This document shows, one piece after another, positions 1-5,321 of a stretch of 5,321 bases of DNA. Each line of letters starts with the position of its first letter. Within the stretch, counting starts at the first letter, position 1. The notes beneath the pieces are model-generated. The model worked only from the letters and a program-made list of their open reading frames with translations, did no database searches and was not told where the DNA came from. Source of the DNA: Deltaproteobacteria bacterium (lineage in GTDB: Bacteria; Myxococcota_A; UBA9160; SZUA-336); NCBI GenBank assembly GCA_030665705.1, contig DAOUZG010000154.1:1-5321 (forward strand). Direction: 5' to 3'. The translations under genes were made by a program, and so were the position numbers.

Positions 1-555
1 GTGGAGGTCCTCGCAGTGCTCCACGACCGGGCGGCCGACACCGCGAGCGTACTCGAGCACCCTGCGCATGACCCCGGCGTCCATGACCGGTGCCCCGTCG
101 TCGGAAAACGCCACCACTCCGGCGTCGGTGAGCAGGCCCATTTCGGTCATCGCCTCGCCGGCGAGACCCTGGGTCGCAGCCGCGATAATCTCCACGCGCA
201 CGTGCCCCACCTCGCGGGCTCGGCGCTGAATGAACTCGGTGACGGCCACGCAGTCATTCACGGGATCGGTGTTGGCCATACAGCAGACCGTCGTGAAACC
301 GCCGGCCGCGGCCGCTCGAGTCCCGCTCTCGATGTCCTCCTTGTACTCCTGACCCGGCTCCCTCAGGTGCACGTGGAGGTCGACGAGGCCGGGAGCCAGC
401 CAGAGGCCGTCCGCCTCGATCACCTCCTCCGCCTTTGTGGGGAGATCCGCGCCCACAGCCTGGATTCTGCCGTCCTCCACATCGACGTCGAGTCGTTCGT
501 CCCTCCCGGAGGCAGGATCCAGAACCCGCGCCCCGTGAATCCGCAGCCGGCTCAC
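1..555 (-). CDS. pyrC: Dihydroorotase, class I (N-terminal 185 residues; cut by left window edge)
   Basis: Dihydroorotase is a zinc amidohydrolase that interconverts N-carbamoyl-L-aspartate and dihydroorotate, the third step of de novo UMP synthesis in the cytoplasm. The visible part has the N-terminal beta-sandwich strand set (residues 1-55) and then the barrel. The metal-binding motif is [11 protein letters not shown] (H61, H63, R65), followed by YKED at 71-74 and the substrate-site segment MANTDP (N95). FSDDG at 150-154 supplies the bridging Asp (D153) used by class I enzymes in place of a carboxylated lysine. HCED at 180-183 gives another ligand, H180. Every ligand that can be seen is intact, so this looks like an active enzyme, not a degenerate pyrC'-type subunit. 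The start is GTG at 555, overlapping the pyrB stop as GTGA; GGGGGT at 567-562 can act as ribosome binding site. The remaining roughly 240 residues lie beyond the left edge. Confidence 0.96.
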   Translation of the reverse strand, partial: MSRLRIHGARVLDPASGRDERLDVDVEDGRIQAVGADLPTKAEEVIEADGLWLAPGLVDLHVHLREPGQEYKEDIESGTRAAAAGGFTTVCCMANTDPVNDCVAVTEFIQRRAREVGHVRVEIIAAATQGLAGEAMTEMGLLTDAGVVAFSDDGAPVMDAGVMRRVLEYARGVGRPVVEHCEDLH

Positions 556-1463
556 GACTCGACCCCCGTGATCAGGTAGAGCACAGCCATCCGCACGGCG
601 ACCCCGTTGGTAACCTGATCCAGGATCCGCGACGGCTCGCCGTCGGCCACGTCGTCCGCAATCTCCACGCCCCGGTTGATGGGGCCGGGGTGCAGAACGA
701 TTGCCTCGGGCTTTGCCAAGGCGAGCTTGCGGCGGTTGAGGCCGTAGCGCTGGGAGTACTCGCGGACCGACGGAAAAAGCGGTCTCTCCATGCGCTCGCG
801 CTGGATCCTCAGCATCATGACCACATCCGCGGCGTCCAGCGCCTCCTCCATGGAGAGGCACGCCTTCACGCCGAGAATCTCGATGCCGGGCGGGATCATG
901 GTGGGGGGTCCGGCGACACGCACCTCCGCCCCCAGCTTCGTGAAGCTGTAGATCCCCGAACGCGCGACGCGGCTGTGGGCGATGTCACCAACGATGGCGA
1001 CGACGCGACCCTCCACAGATCCGAGCACGCGCTGGACGGTAAAGACGTCCAGAAGACCCTGGGTCGGGTGCTCGTGGGCCCCGTCCCCCGCGTTGATGAC
1101 GGGAACCCCGATGTGTGCGGCCAGCATCTGCGGCACGCCAGCCACCTTGTGCCTGACCACCAGGACATCCGGATTCATGGCATCCAGATTCCGCGCCATG
1201 TCTTTCAGACCCTCGGCCTTCACGAGACTGGAGCCGCTCGCGGAGAGGTTGATCGAGTCAGCGGAGAGCCGCTTGGCAGCGATCTCGAAGCTCACCCGGG
1301 TCCGCGTGGAGGGCTCCAGAAACATGTTCAGCACGGTCTTGCCCCGCAGCGTGGGAACCCGCTTGATCTCCCTTTCCGAGATCTCGCGCATCGCCTCCGC
1401 CGTCTCCAGGATGCGGACAATCTCCTCGCGGCTCAGATCCTCGACTCCAAGCAGATGTCTCAC
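552..1463 (-). CDS. pyrB: Aspartate carbamoyltransferase catalytic subunit
   Basis: PyrB condenses carbamoyl phosphate with L-aspartate to N-carbamoyl-aspartate, the committed step of pyrimidine synthesis. The protein is 303 residues, the normal length for a catalytic chain. The carbamoyl-phosphate loop is FLEPSTRTR (S52-R56). The mobile loop [11 protein letters not shown] gives S79 and K82. R104-H105 and HPTQ (132-135) complete the carbamoyl-phosphate site. The aspartate domain shows [11 protein letters not shown] (R165), the LRIQRER loop (R219, Q221) and [11 protein letters not shown] (258-268). The HPGPxNRG form is the one seen in Bacillus- and Aquifex-type enzymes, not the E. coli HPLPR form. 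No pyrI regulatory gene is next to it, so control probably works through PyrR. The start is GTG at 1463, overlapping the pyrR stop (GTGA), with a strong GGAGG ten bases upstream. The gene overlaps pyrC in the same way at its other end, so PyrB and PyrC are probably translationally coupled. Confidence 0.98.
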   Translation of the reverse strand: MRHLLGVEDLSREEIVRILETAEAMREISEREIKRVPTLRGKTVLNMFLEPSTRTRVSFEIAAKRLSADSINLSASGSSLVKAEGLKDMARNLDAMNPDVLVVRHKVAGVPQMLAAHIGVPVINAGDGAHEHPTQGLLDVFTVQRVLGSVEGRVVAIVGDIAHSRVARSGIYSFTKLGAEVRVAGPPTMIPPGIEILGVKACLSMEEALDAADVVMMLRIQRERMERPLFPSVREYSQRYGLNRRKLALAKPEAIVLHPGPINRGVEIADDVADGEPSRILDQVTNGVAVRMAVLYLITGVES

Positions 1464-2035
1464 CGAACCACCACCTCCAGCTCGCCGTCTTCCGTCCCCC
1501 GGAGCAGCACCTCCTCCGAACGGTGGGTGGCGATGTTCTTCCCCACAAAATCCACCCGAATCGGGAGTTCCCGGTGACCCCGGTCGACCAGGGTCGCGAC
1601 CTGGATTCCCGCGGGCCGGCCGAAGTCGATGACCGCATCCATTGCAGCCCGGACGGTCCGTCCCGTGAAGACCACATCTTCGACGAGGATGACGGCCTTT
1701 CCCATCACCGAGACGGCCATGTCACTCCGGCGCGGAACCGGACGCCGGCCGTGGCCGATCACGTCGTCGCGGTAGAGCGTGACGTCGAGGATCCCGAGCG
1801 GAATGTCGTGCTCGGAGAGCTCCCGGAGCCGCTCGGCCAGCATCTCGCCAATCGGCACGCCCCCCTCGCGGATGGCGACCAGCACGAGATCTCGCGGCTC
1901 CTTGTTCCGCTCCAGGATCTCGTGAGCGATCCGGGAGGTGGCGCGCTCAATACCTCGCGGGTCCAGAACCACCCGGGCCGGTTCGGGAGAACCCTGCGCG
2001 TCCGATCGGTTCGAGGGAGAGTTGGGATGGGTCAT
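1460..2035 (-). CDS. pyrR: PyrR, bifunctional pyr operon RNA-binding regulator / uracil phosphoribosyltransferase
   Basis: PyrR binds pyr mRNA when UMP or UTP is abundant and lowers pyr expression; many family members also make UMP from uracil and PRPP. The 191-residue protein shows the type I phosphoribosyltransferase fold. [11 protein letters not shown] (35-45) and LYRDD (87-91) are family hallmarks. The PRPP loop is [20 protein letters not shown] (115-134), with ED in place of the more common [14 protein letters not shown] (149-160) and FVGKNIAT (163-170) match the basic RNA-facing segment of Bacillus PyrR, including H154, R155, R160 and K166. Compared with the B. subtilis protein (about 181 aa) there are about 15 extra residues at the N-terminus, polar and Pro/Ser-rich. 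The ATG at 2035 is preferred because AAGGG lies six bases upstream. A GTG at codon 22 is a possible alternative without a good ribosome binding site. It is the first pyr gene after the leader, next to its own candidate binding site. Confidence 0.96.
   Translation of the reverse strand: MTHPNSPSNRSDAQGSPEPARVVLDPRGIERATSRIAHEILERNKEPRDLVLVAIREGGVPIGEMLAERLRELSEHDIPLGILDVTLYRDDVIGHGRRPVPRRSDMAVSVMGKAVILVEDVVFTGRTVRAAMDAVIDFGRPAGIQVATLVDRGHRELPIRVDFVGKNIATHRSEEVLLRGTEDGELEVVVR
1474..1478 (-). promoter_or_regulatory. Ribosome binding site of pyrB, inside the pyrR 3' end
   Basis: On the minus strand GGAGG, continuing as TGGTGG, ends ten bases before the GTG at 1463. It lies within the last codons of pyrR (the LEVVV residues). 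This supports the GTG start of pyrB, and shows that pyrB can recruit ribosomes itself as well as through the 4-base overlap with pyrR. Confidence 0.6.
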
Positions 2036-2041
2036 GCAGAA

Positions 2042-2046
2042 CCCTT
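2042..2046 (-). promoter_or_regulatory. Ribosome binding site of pyrR, abutting the PyrR-binding hairpin
   Basis: AAGGG on the minus strand ends six bases before the pyrR ATG and begins immediately after the last paired base of the hairpin at 2047-2066. A better Shine-Dalgarno match, GAGGTG at 2055-2050, lies inside that hairpin but is 14 bases from the start codon, which is far. Either way the ribosome landing site overlaps or touches the presumed PyrR target. Confidence 0.55.
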
Positions 2047-2066
2047 GTCCACCTCGCTGGATGGAC
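2047..2066 (-). promoter_or_regulatory. Candidate PyrR-binding loop in the pyrR-pyrB-pyrC leader
   Basis: The minus strand reads GTCCATC, CAGCGA, GAGGTGGAC with the loop in the middle: seven base pairs (one of them U·G) closed by the hexaloop CAGCGA. The established PyrR-binding consensus is ARUCCNGNGAGGYU. The sequence CATCCAGCGAGGTG fits 12 of its 14 positions, including the whole invariant core UCCNGNGAGG. The two deviations are the first and last positions, which pair with each other: A-U in the consensus has become C-G, so the pair is kept. The hairpin ends 11 bases before the pyrR start codon and touches its ribosome binding site. Binding of UMP- or UTP-loaded PyrR here would be expected to block translation initiation, as proposed for mycobacterial pyr leaders. 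Confidence 0.8.
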
Positions 2067-2092
2067 TTAAAAGGCCCTCACGCTGTCGCCTC

Positions 2093-2114
2093 CAGGCCCC
2101 ACCCTCGGGGCCTG
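2093..2114 (-). promoter_or_regulatory. GC-rich leader hairpin between lepB and pyrR
   Basis: CAGGCCCC and GGGGCCTG form a perfect 8-bp stem around the six-base loop GAGGGT. It lies 37 bases after the lepB stop. No T-run follows directly (the next bases are GAGGCGACAG), so it is not a standard intrinsic terminator, although it could stabilise the lepB mRNA end. The left arm AGGCCC can instead pair with GGGCCT at 2077-2072, which is followed by TTT. Two mutually exclusive folds of the pyr leader are therefore possible. The stem is certain from sequence; a regulatory role is inferred. Confidence 0.5.
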
Positions 2115-2125
2115 CTTGAAACTGA

Positions 2126-2155
2126 AGCTTAACGAAACGCGCTGCCTCCCGTCAA
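2126..2155 (-). promoter_or_regulatory. Weak sigma70-like promoter candidate for the pyr operon
   Basis: TTGACG (2155-2150, five of six matches to TTGACA) overlaps the lepB stop codon. After 18 bases comes TAAGCT (2131-2126, only three of six matches to TATAAT). A transcript from here would start near 2119 and carry both leader hairpins. The -10 match is poor, so this is only a candidate; the pyr genes could also be read from a promoter inside or upstream of lepB. Confidence 0.2.
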
Positions 2156-2946
2156 TCCGGAAGGGAGTGGACCGGCCGGCCCATACGCCCCCACCGCACG
2201 TCCTCGATCTGCAGTGTCACAACGCGGTAGAGCGTGAAGAGCAGGTCGCCGATCAGCCCGCGCTCCTTTTGTCGCCCTGCCGCAACAACCCAGGACCAGT
2301 AGACGAACATCGCCCGTCCCTTGATCTGGTCGGCCCGAACGAACGGCTGCCGCCAGAAGCGACTGTCGCGCGAGGAATTCCGGTTGTCTCCCAACATGAA
2401 GTAGTGCTCCGTGGGCACCTCCCAGGGACCCCGCCGACCCATCTGCGCGCGCCGGGCATTGTAGAGGGTCGAATAGACTACGCCGCTCTCGGGGGTCTCG
2501 TCGTAGCGATGGACCTGGACGTCCGCGCCGCGCTCGTAGTCAATATACGTGAACTCGCCGCGGTCGGTTCGATCGACGAGCTTCCCGTTCACGTAGAGGC
2601 GCCCCTCCCTCATCTCGATGGTGTCGCCGGGCAGCCCGACGCAACGCTTGATGAAGTCCTGACTCGGATCGTCGGGATATCGAAATACCATCACGTCGCC
2701 CCGCTGGGGTTCACCCATCGAAGTGAAGAGCGTCCCCGTCACGGGCATCCGGATCCCGTAGGTGAACTTGTTCACGAAGATGTGATCCCCGACGAGAAGA
2801 GTCGGGATCATCGATCCCGACGGGATCTTAAAGGGCTCGATCACGAAGGTCCGGATCCCGAGCGCGAGGAGGATCGCCAGGACGAACGCCCGGACCGTGT
2901 CCCGGCGCTTCCTTCGACTGTCACTCTTCTTCGAAGTCTTAGCCAT
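2152..2946 (-). CDS. lepB: Type I (leader) signal peptidase
   Basis: LepB cleaves signal peptides from exported proteins at the outer face of the inner membrane, using a Ser-Lys dyad. In the 264-residue sequence a basic N-terminus (K/R-rich, 3-15) precedes one membrane segment at about 17-36. PSGSM then gives the nucleophile S45 and the oxyanion-assisting S43. RGDVMVFRYP (82-91) and FIKRCVGLPGD (98-108) follow, with K100 as general base, and GDNRNSSRDSRFW (186-198) is the conserved box E. All catalytic elements are present. E. coli LepB has two membrane segments, whereas this form has one, which is common in other phyla. The start is ATG at 2946, 18 bases after the lepA stop; no strong Shine-Dalgarno sequence is visible (GCGGG at 2955-2951 at best), so expression probably relies on lepA read-through. 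The TGA stop overlaps a promoter-like TTGACG. Confidence 0.97.
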   Translation of the reverse strand: MAKTSKKSDSRRKRRDTVRAFVLAILLALGIRTFVIEPFKIPSGSMIPTLLVGDHIFVNKFTYGIRMPVTGTLFTSMGEPQRGDVMVFRYPDDPSQDFIKRCVGLPGDTIEMREGRLYVNGKLVDRTDRGEFTYIDYERGADVQVHRYDETPESGVVYSTLYNARRAQMGRRGPWEVPTEHYFMLGDNRNSSRDSRFWRQPFVRADQIKGRAMFVYWSWVVAAGRQKERGLIGDLLFTLYRVVTLQIEDVRWGRMGRPVHSLPD

Positions 2947-2964
2947 CGGTCCCGCGTCTCACCG

Positions 2965-4767
2965 CTAGCTGTCGGATTCCGACGGGGACAACACGGCCAG
3001 GAAGGCCTCCTGGGGAATCTCCACGTTTCCTACACGTTTCATCCTACGCTTTCCTTCCTTCTGCTTCTCGAGCAGCTTCCGTTTGCGAGTCACGTCGCCC
3101 CCATAACACTTCGCCGTGACGTTCTTGCGAAGTGCCTGGATGCTCTCACGCGCGATTACCCGCGAGCCCACGGCCGCCTGAAGAGCCACTTCGAACATCT
3201 GCCGCGGAATGTGGTTCCTCATCTGTCGAAGAATCGCGAGCCCCCGCCGATAGGCCTTGGAGCGATGGACGATCGACGTCAGCGCGTCCACGGCCTTGCC
3301 GCTCACCAGGATGTCCAGCTTGACGAGTTCATCCCTGCGATACTCCACGAAATCGTAGTCCATCGATCCGAACCCGCGCGTCGTGGACTTGAGCCGGTCA
3401 TAGAAGTCCACCACGACCTCGGCCAGGGGCAGATCGTACCGGAGAACGGCTCGCCGGTCGCTGTGCACCACGAGATCACGCTGGACCCCCCTTCGCTCCT
3501 GACAGAGCTGAATGACCGATCCGATGTAAGGCGTGGGGAGGTGGATCTGGGCCAAGATCCGGGGCTCGAGAATCTCCTCGATCTCTCCCGGATCGGGGAG
3601 ACTACTCGGGCGGTGCACCTCGTACGGCTCCTCGTCCCGAGTCCGGACCTGGTACACGACGGTCGGAGCGGTGATGATGAGGTCGAGGCTGTACTCACGC
3701 TCGAGTCGCTCCTGGACGACCTCCATGTGGAGCAGCCCGAGGTATCCGCACCGGAACCCGAAACCGAGCGCCTCGCTCGTCTCGGGCTCGGCGGAGAGAG
3801 AGGAGTCGCTGAGCTGGAGCTTCTCGATGGCCGTCCGGAGCCCATCGTACCCCCCCGGGTCGGCCGGGTAGAGGCCGCTCCAGACCATCGGCTTGAGCGG
3901 GTGGAACCCGGGAAGAGGTTCTGCAGCCGGCATCTGCGCCTCGGTGACGGTGTCTCCAATCCACACCGCGCGAGGGTCGCGGATGTTCGCGAGCAAAACC
4001 CCGACCTCGCCGCACTCGATCCGTTCGACCCGATTCACCTCGGGTGCGATCACACCGAGCAGGCTCACATCGTGCTCGCTTCCCGTGGACATGAGACGGA
4101 TCCGACGATCGTGCGCGAGTGATCCCGCCTTCACGCGGACCAGCATGGCGACTCCCTGATAGGGATCGAACCAGCTGTCGAAGATGAGGGCGCGAAGCGG
4201 CTCACGGGGGTCGCCTTCGGGCGGCGGAACGCGTTCTACAATCGCCTCGAGCAGCTCGTCCACCCGCTCGCCCGTCTTGGCGGAGATTCGGACGGCGTCG
4301 TGGGAGGGGATCCCGACGATGTCCTCGATCTCCGCCGCTACCCTATCCGGATCCGCATTCGGGAGGTCGATCTTGTTGATGACCGGGATCACCTCGAGCC
4401 CCCCTGCAACCGCGACCTCCGCATTCGCGACCGTCTGAGCCTCGACCCCCTGCGCGGCGTCCACCACGAGGAGCACACCCTCGCACGCGGCCAGCGACCG
4501 GGAGACCTCGTAGTGGAAGTCGACGTGTCCGGGAGTGTCAATCAAGTTCAGGACGTAGCGCTGCCCATCCCGAGCCTGGTAGTTCATACGCACCGTCTGC
4601 GCCTTGATCGTGATCCCCCGCTCTCTCTCTAGATCCATCTTGTCGAGAAACTGCTGAACGGGGGCCCGCGAGTGGAGGGTTCCGGTCCGCTCGAGGAGGC
4701 GGTCGGCGAGCGTACTCTTTCCGTGGTCGATGTGCGCGATGATCGCGAAGTTCCGAATGTGCCTCAT
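2965..4767 (-). CDS. lepA: Elongation factor 4 (LepA), ribosome-associated GTPase
   Basis: LepA is a translational GTPase that acts on ribosomes and has been linked to back-translocation, initiation and 30S maturation. The 600-residue product matches the usual length (599 in E. coli). The G domain shows AHIDHGKST (G1, 11-19), the switch I segment RGITIKAQT (50-58), DTPGHVDF (G3, 77-84, with catalytic H81), NKID (G4, 131-134) and SAKTG (G5, 162-166). EF-G-like domains follow. The LepA-specific C-terminal domain has the basic stretch [20 protein letters not shown] at about 554-573. The open frame extends upstream to 4863, but ATG at 4767 gives [19 protein letters not shown], the normal LepA N-terminus. 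That ATG overlaps the TGA of the upstream sugar-nucleotide gene (ATGA, 4767-4764). No good ribosome binding site is visible, so initiation is likely coupled to the upstream gene. lepB follows after 18 bases. Confidence 0.98.
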   Translation of the reverse strand: MRHIRNFAIIAHIDHGKSTLADRLLERTGTLHSRAPVQQFLDKMDLERERGITIKAQTVRMNYQARDGQRYVLNLIDTPGHVDFHYEVSRSLAACEGVLLVVDAAQGVEAQTVANAEVAVAGGLEVIPVINKIDLPNADPDRVAAEIEDIVGIPSHDAVRISAKTGERVDELLEAIVERVPPPEGDPREPLRALIFDSWFDPYQGVAMLVRVKAGSLAHDRRIRLMSTGSEHDVSLLGVIAPEVNRVERIECGEVGVLLANIRDPRAVWIGDTVTEAQMPAAEPLPGFHPLKPMVWSGLYPADPGGYDGLRTAIEKLQLSDSSLSAEPETSEALGFGFRCGYLGLLHMEVVQERLEREYSLDLIITAPTVVYQVRTRDEEPYEVHRPSSLPDPGEIEEILEPRILAQIHLPTPYIGSVIQLCQERRGVQRDLVVHSDRRAVLRYDLPLAEVVVDFYDRLKSTTRGFGSMDYDFVEYRRDELVKLDILVSGKAVDALTSIVHRSKAYRRGLAILRQMRNHIPRQMFEVALQAAVGSRVIARESIQALRKNVTAKCYGGDVTRKRKLLEKQKEGKRRMKRVGNVEIPQEAFLAVLSPSESDS

Positions 4768-5321
4768 CGATGCGGCGTTTGCCCGACTTCCTCCCGGACC
4801 TCCTTCTCGAAGTACGGGAGTGTCCGCCGAAGACCCTCCTCGAGACCGATCTGGGGCTGCCACCCGATCAACTCGCGCGCACGGGCTATGTCGGGTCGTC
4901 GGACCTTCGGGTCGTCGGGAGGAAGCTCGTTGTAGACGATCCGGCCGCGGGACCCGGTGAGCGCGAGGATGCGCTGTGCCACCTCGATGAGGGGGATCTC
5001 GTGCGGGTTTCCGAGGTTGACCGGGTCGGCATACTCGGCGTTCAGGAGCCGGACGATCCCCTCGACCAGATCGGAGATGTACGTGAAGCTGCGCGTCTGA
5101 GAGCCGTCTCCGAAGACGGTGAGGTCCTGGCTGCGTAGTGCCTGAGTAAAGAAGGTGGGAATCGCCCTTCCGTCGTCGGAACGCATTCCGGGACCATAGG
5201 TGTTGAAGATCCGCGCGATGCGTGTGCGGACGGCGTGGTATCGGTGGTACGCCATCGTCATCGCTTCGGCAAACCGCTTGGCCTCGTCATAGACCCCGCG
5301 GATCCCGATCGGGTTGACGTG
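4764..5321 (-). CDS. Extended-SDR nucleotide-sugar enzyme, probably UDP-glucuronate decarboxylase (C-terminal 185 residues; cut by right edge)
   Basis: This is the C-terminal part of an NAD-dependent extended short-chain dehydrogenase. The frame is open to the window edge, so the true start lies to the right; the ATG at 5261 is internal. The visible part begins [20 protein letters not shown] and carries the catalytic YxxxK pair (Y11 and K15 of the visible part). [39 protein letters not shown] and [22 protein letters not shown] follow. This set matches UDP-glucuronate decarboxylases (UDP-xylose synthase, EC 4.1.1.35), which convert UDP-glucuronate to UDP-xylose for surface polysaccharides. Related dTDP-glucose 4,6-dehydratases and UDP-glucose 4-epimerases share parts of these motifs, so the substrate is inferred. 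The Rossmann NAD-binding half (GxxGxxG) is not in the window. The stop overlaps the lepA start by four bases. Confidence 0.88.
   Translation of the reverse strand, partial: HVNPIGIRGVYDEAKRFAEAMTMAYHRYHAVRTRIARIFNTYGPGMRSDDGRAIPTFFTQALRSQDLTVFGDGSQTRSFTYISDLVEGIVRLLNAEYADPVNLGNPHEIPLIEVAQRILALTGSRGRIVYNELPPDDPKVRRPDIARARELIGWQPQIGLEEGLRRTLPYFEKEVREEVGQTPHR

Noticed and set aside
435..1577. A 380-codon plus-strand open frame opposite pyrB and pyrC.
   Set aside because: It is antisense to pyrB with all its active-site motifs; the predicted protein is low-complexity and His/Arg-rich without family motifs.
2069..2080. GAGGGCCTTTT as an intrinsic terminator after lepB.
   Set aside because: The T-run is only four bases, and no compact stable stem ends right before it; the nearest local stem (2100-2094 with 2077-2071) needs three G·U pairs and a 16-base loop.
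2036..2151. A small gene in the lepB-pyrR gap.
   Set aside because: The 116 bases are accounted for by the leader structures, and I saw no start codon with a ribosome binding site opening a convincing short frame on either strand.
2116..4122. A 668-codon open frame on the plus strand, opposite lepB and lepA.
   Set aside because: It is fully antisense to two unmistakable genes. Its translation is rich in Arg, His, Pro and Asp with no recognisable domain, as expected from a frame opposite GC-rich codons.
4768..4863. A 32-residue N-terminal extension of LepA from an upstream start at 4863.
   Set aside because: LepA proteins begin right at the [23 protein letters not shown] segment. The extension lies wholly over the 3' end of the overlapping upstream gene, and ATG at 4767 gives the standard 600-residue protein.
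4764..5261. The sugar-nucleotide gene as a complete 165-residue protein starting at 5261.
   Set aside because: The frame stays open to the window edge and the upstream residues contain the family's NPIGxRGVYDExK segment with the catalytic Tyr and Lys, so the gene continues beyond 5321.

Overview
The window holds ordinary, well-conserved bacterial housekeeping genes. All five lie on the minus strand, so transcription runs from right (5321) to left (1). Base composition is GC-rich, coding is very dense, and junctions between genes are mostly 4-base stop/start overlaps. Two features suggest a high-GC Gram-negative-type lineage outside the enteric bacteria: a pyrR-pyrB-pyrC cluster, and a lepA-lepB pair whose signal peptidase has a single N-terminal membrane anchor. 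Candidates include deltaproteobacterial/Myxococcota-like, Gemmatimonadota-like or a related uncultured phylum. The sequence alone does not fix the phylum.

Right part (5321 to 2152). A right-truncated extended-SDR gene, most like UDP-glucuronate decarboxylase, overlaps lepA by the four bases ATGA. The lepA gene (elongation factor 4) is followed after 18 bases by lepB (type I signal peptidase). The lepA-lepB order is the same as in E. coli and many other bacteria.

Middle (2151 to 2036). This 116-base gap is the only sizeable non-coding stretch. On the minus strand it carries a weak promoter-like sequence, a perfect 8-bp GC hairpin, and, just before pyrR, a hairpin that fits the known PyrR-binding loop (hexaloop CAGCGA closed by UC/GG, with a compensatory C-G pair where the consensus has A-U). 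The pyrR Shine-Dalgarno sequence directly abuts this hairpin and could pair into its base. This points to autogenous, probably translational, control of the pyr operon by PyrR. It is the most informative signal in the window.

Left part (2035 to 1). pyrR, pyrB and pyrC (cut by the left edge) form a tightly overlapping operon, with GTGA overlaps at both internal junctions. PyrB (aspartate transcarbamoylase) and PyrC (class I dihydroorotase) catalyse consecutive steps of de novo UMP synthesis. PyrR senses uridine nucleotides and would close the feedback loop through the leader hairpin.

I found no mobile element, CRISPR array, tRNA or rRNA gene, or clearly undescribed multi-gene system. The long plus-strand open frames are antisense shadows of the GC-rich genes.
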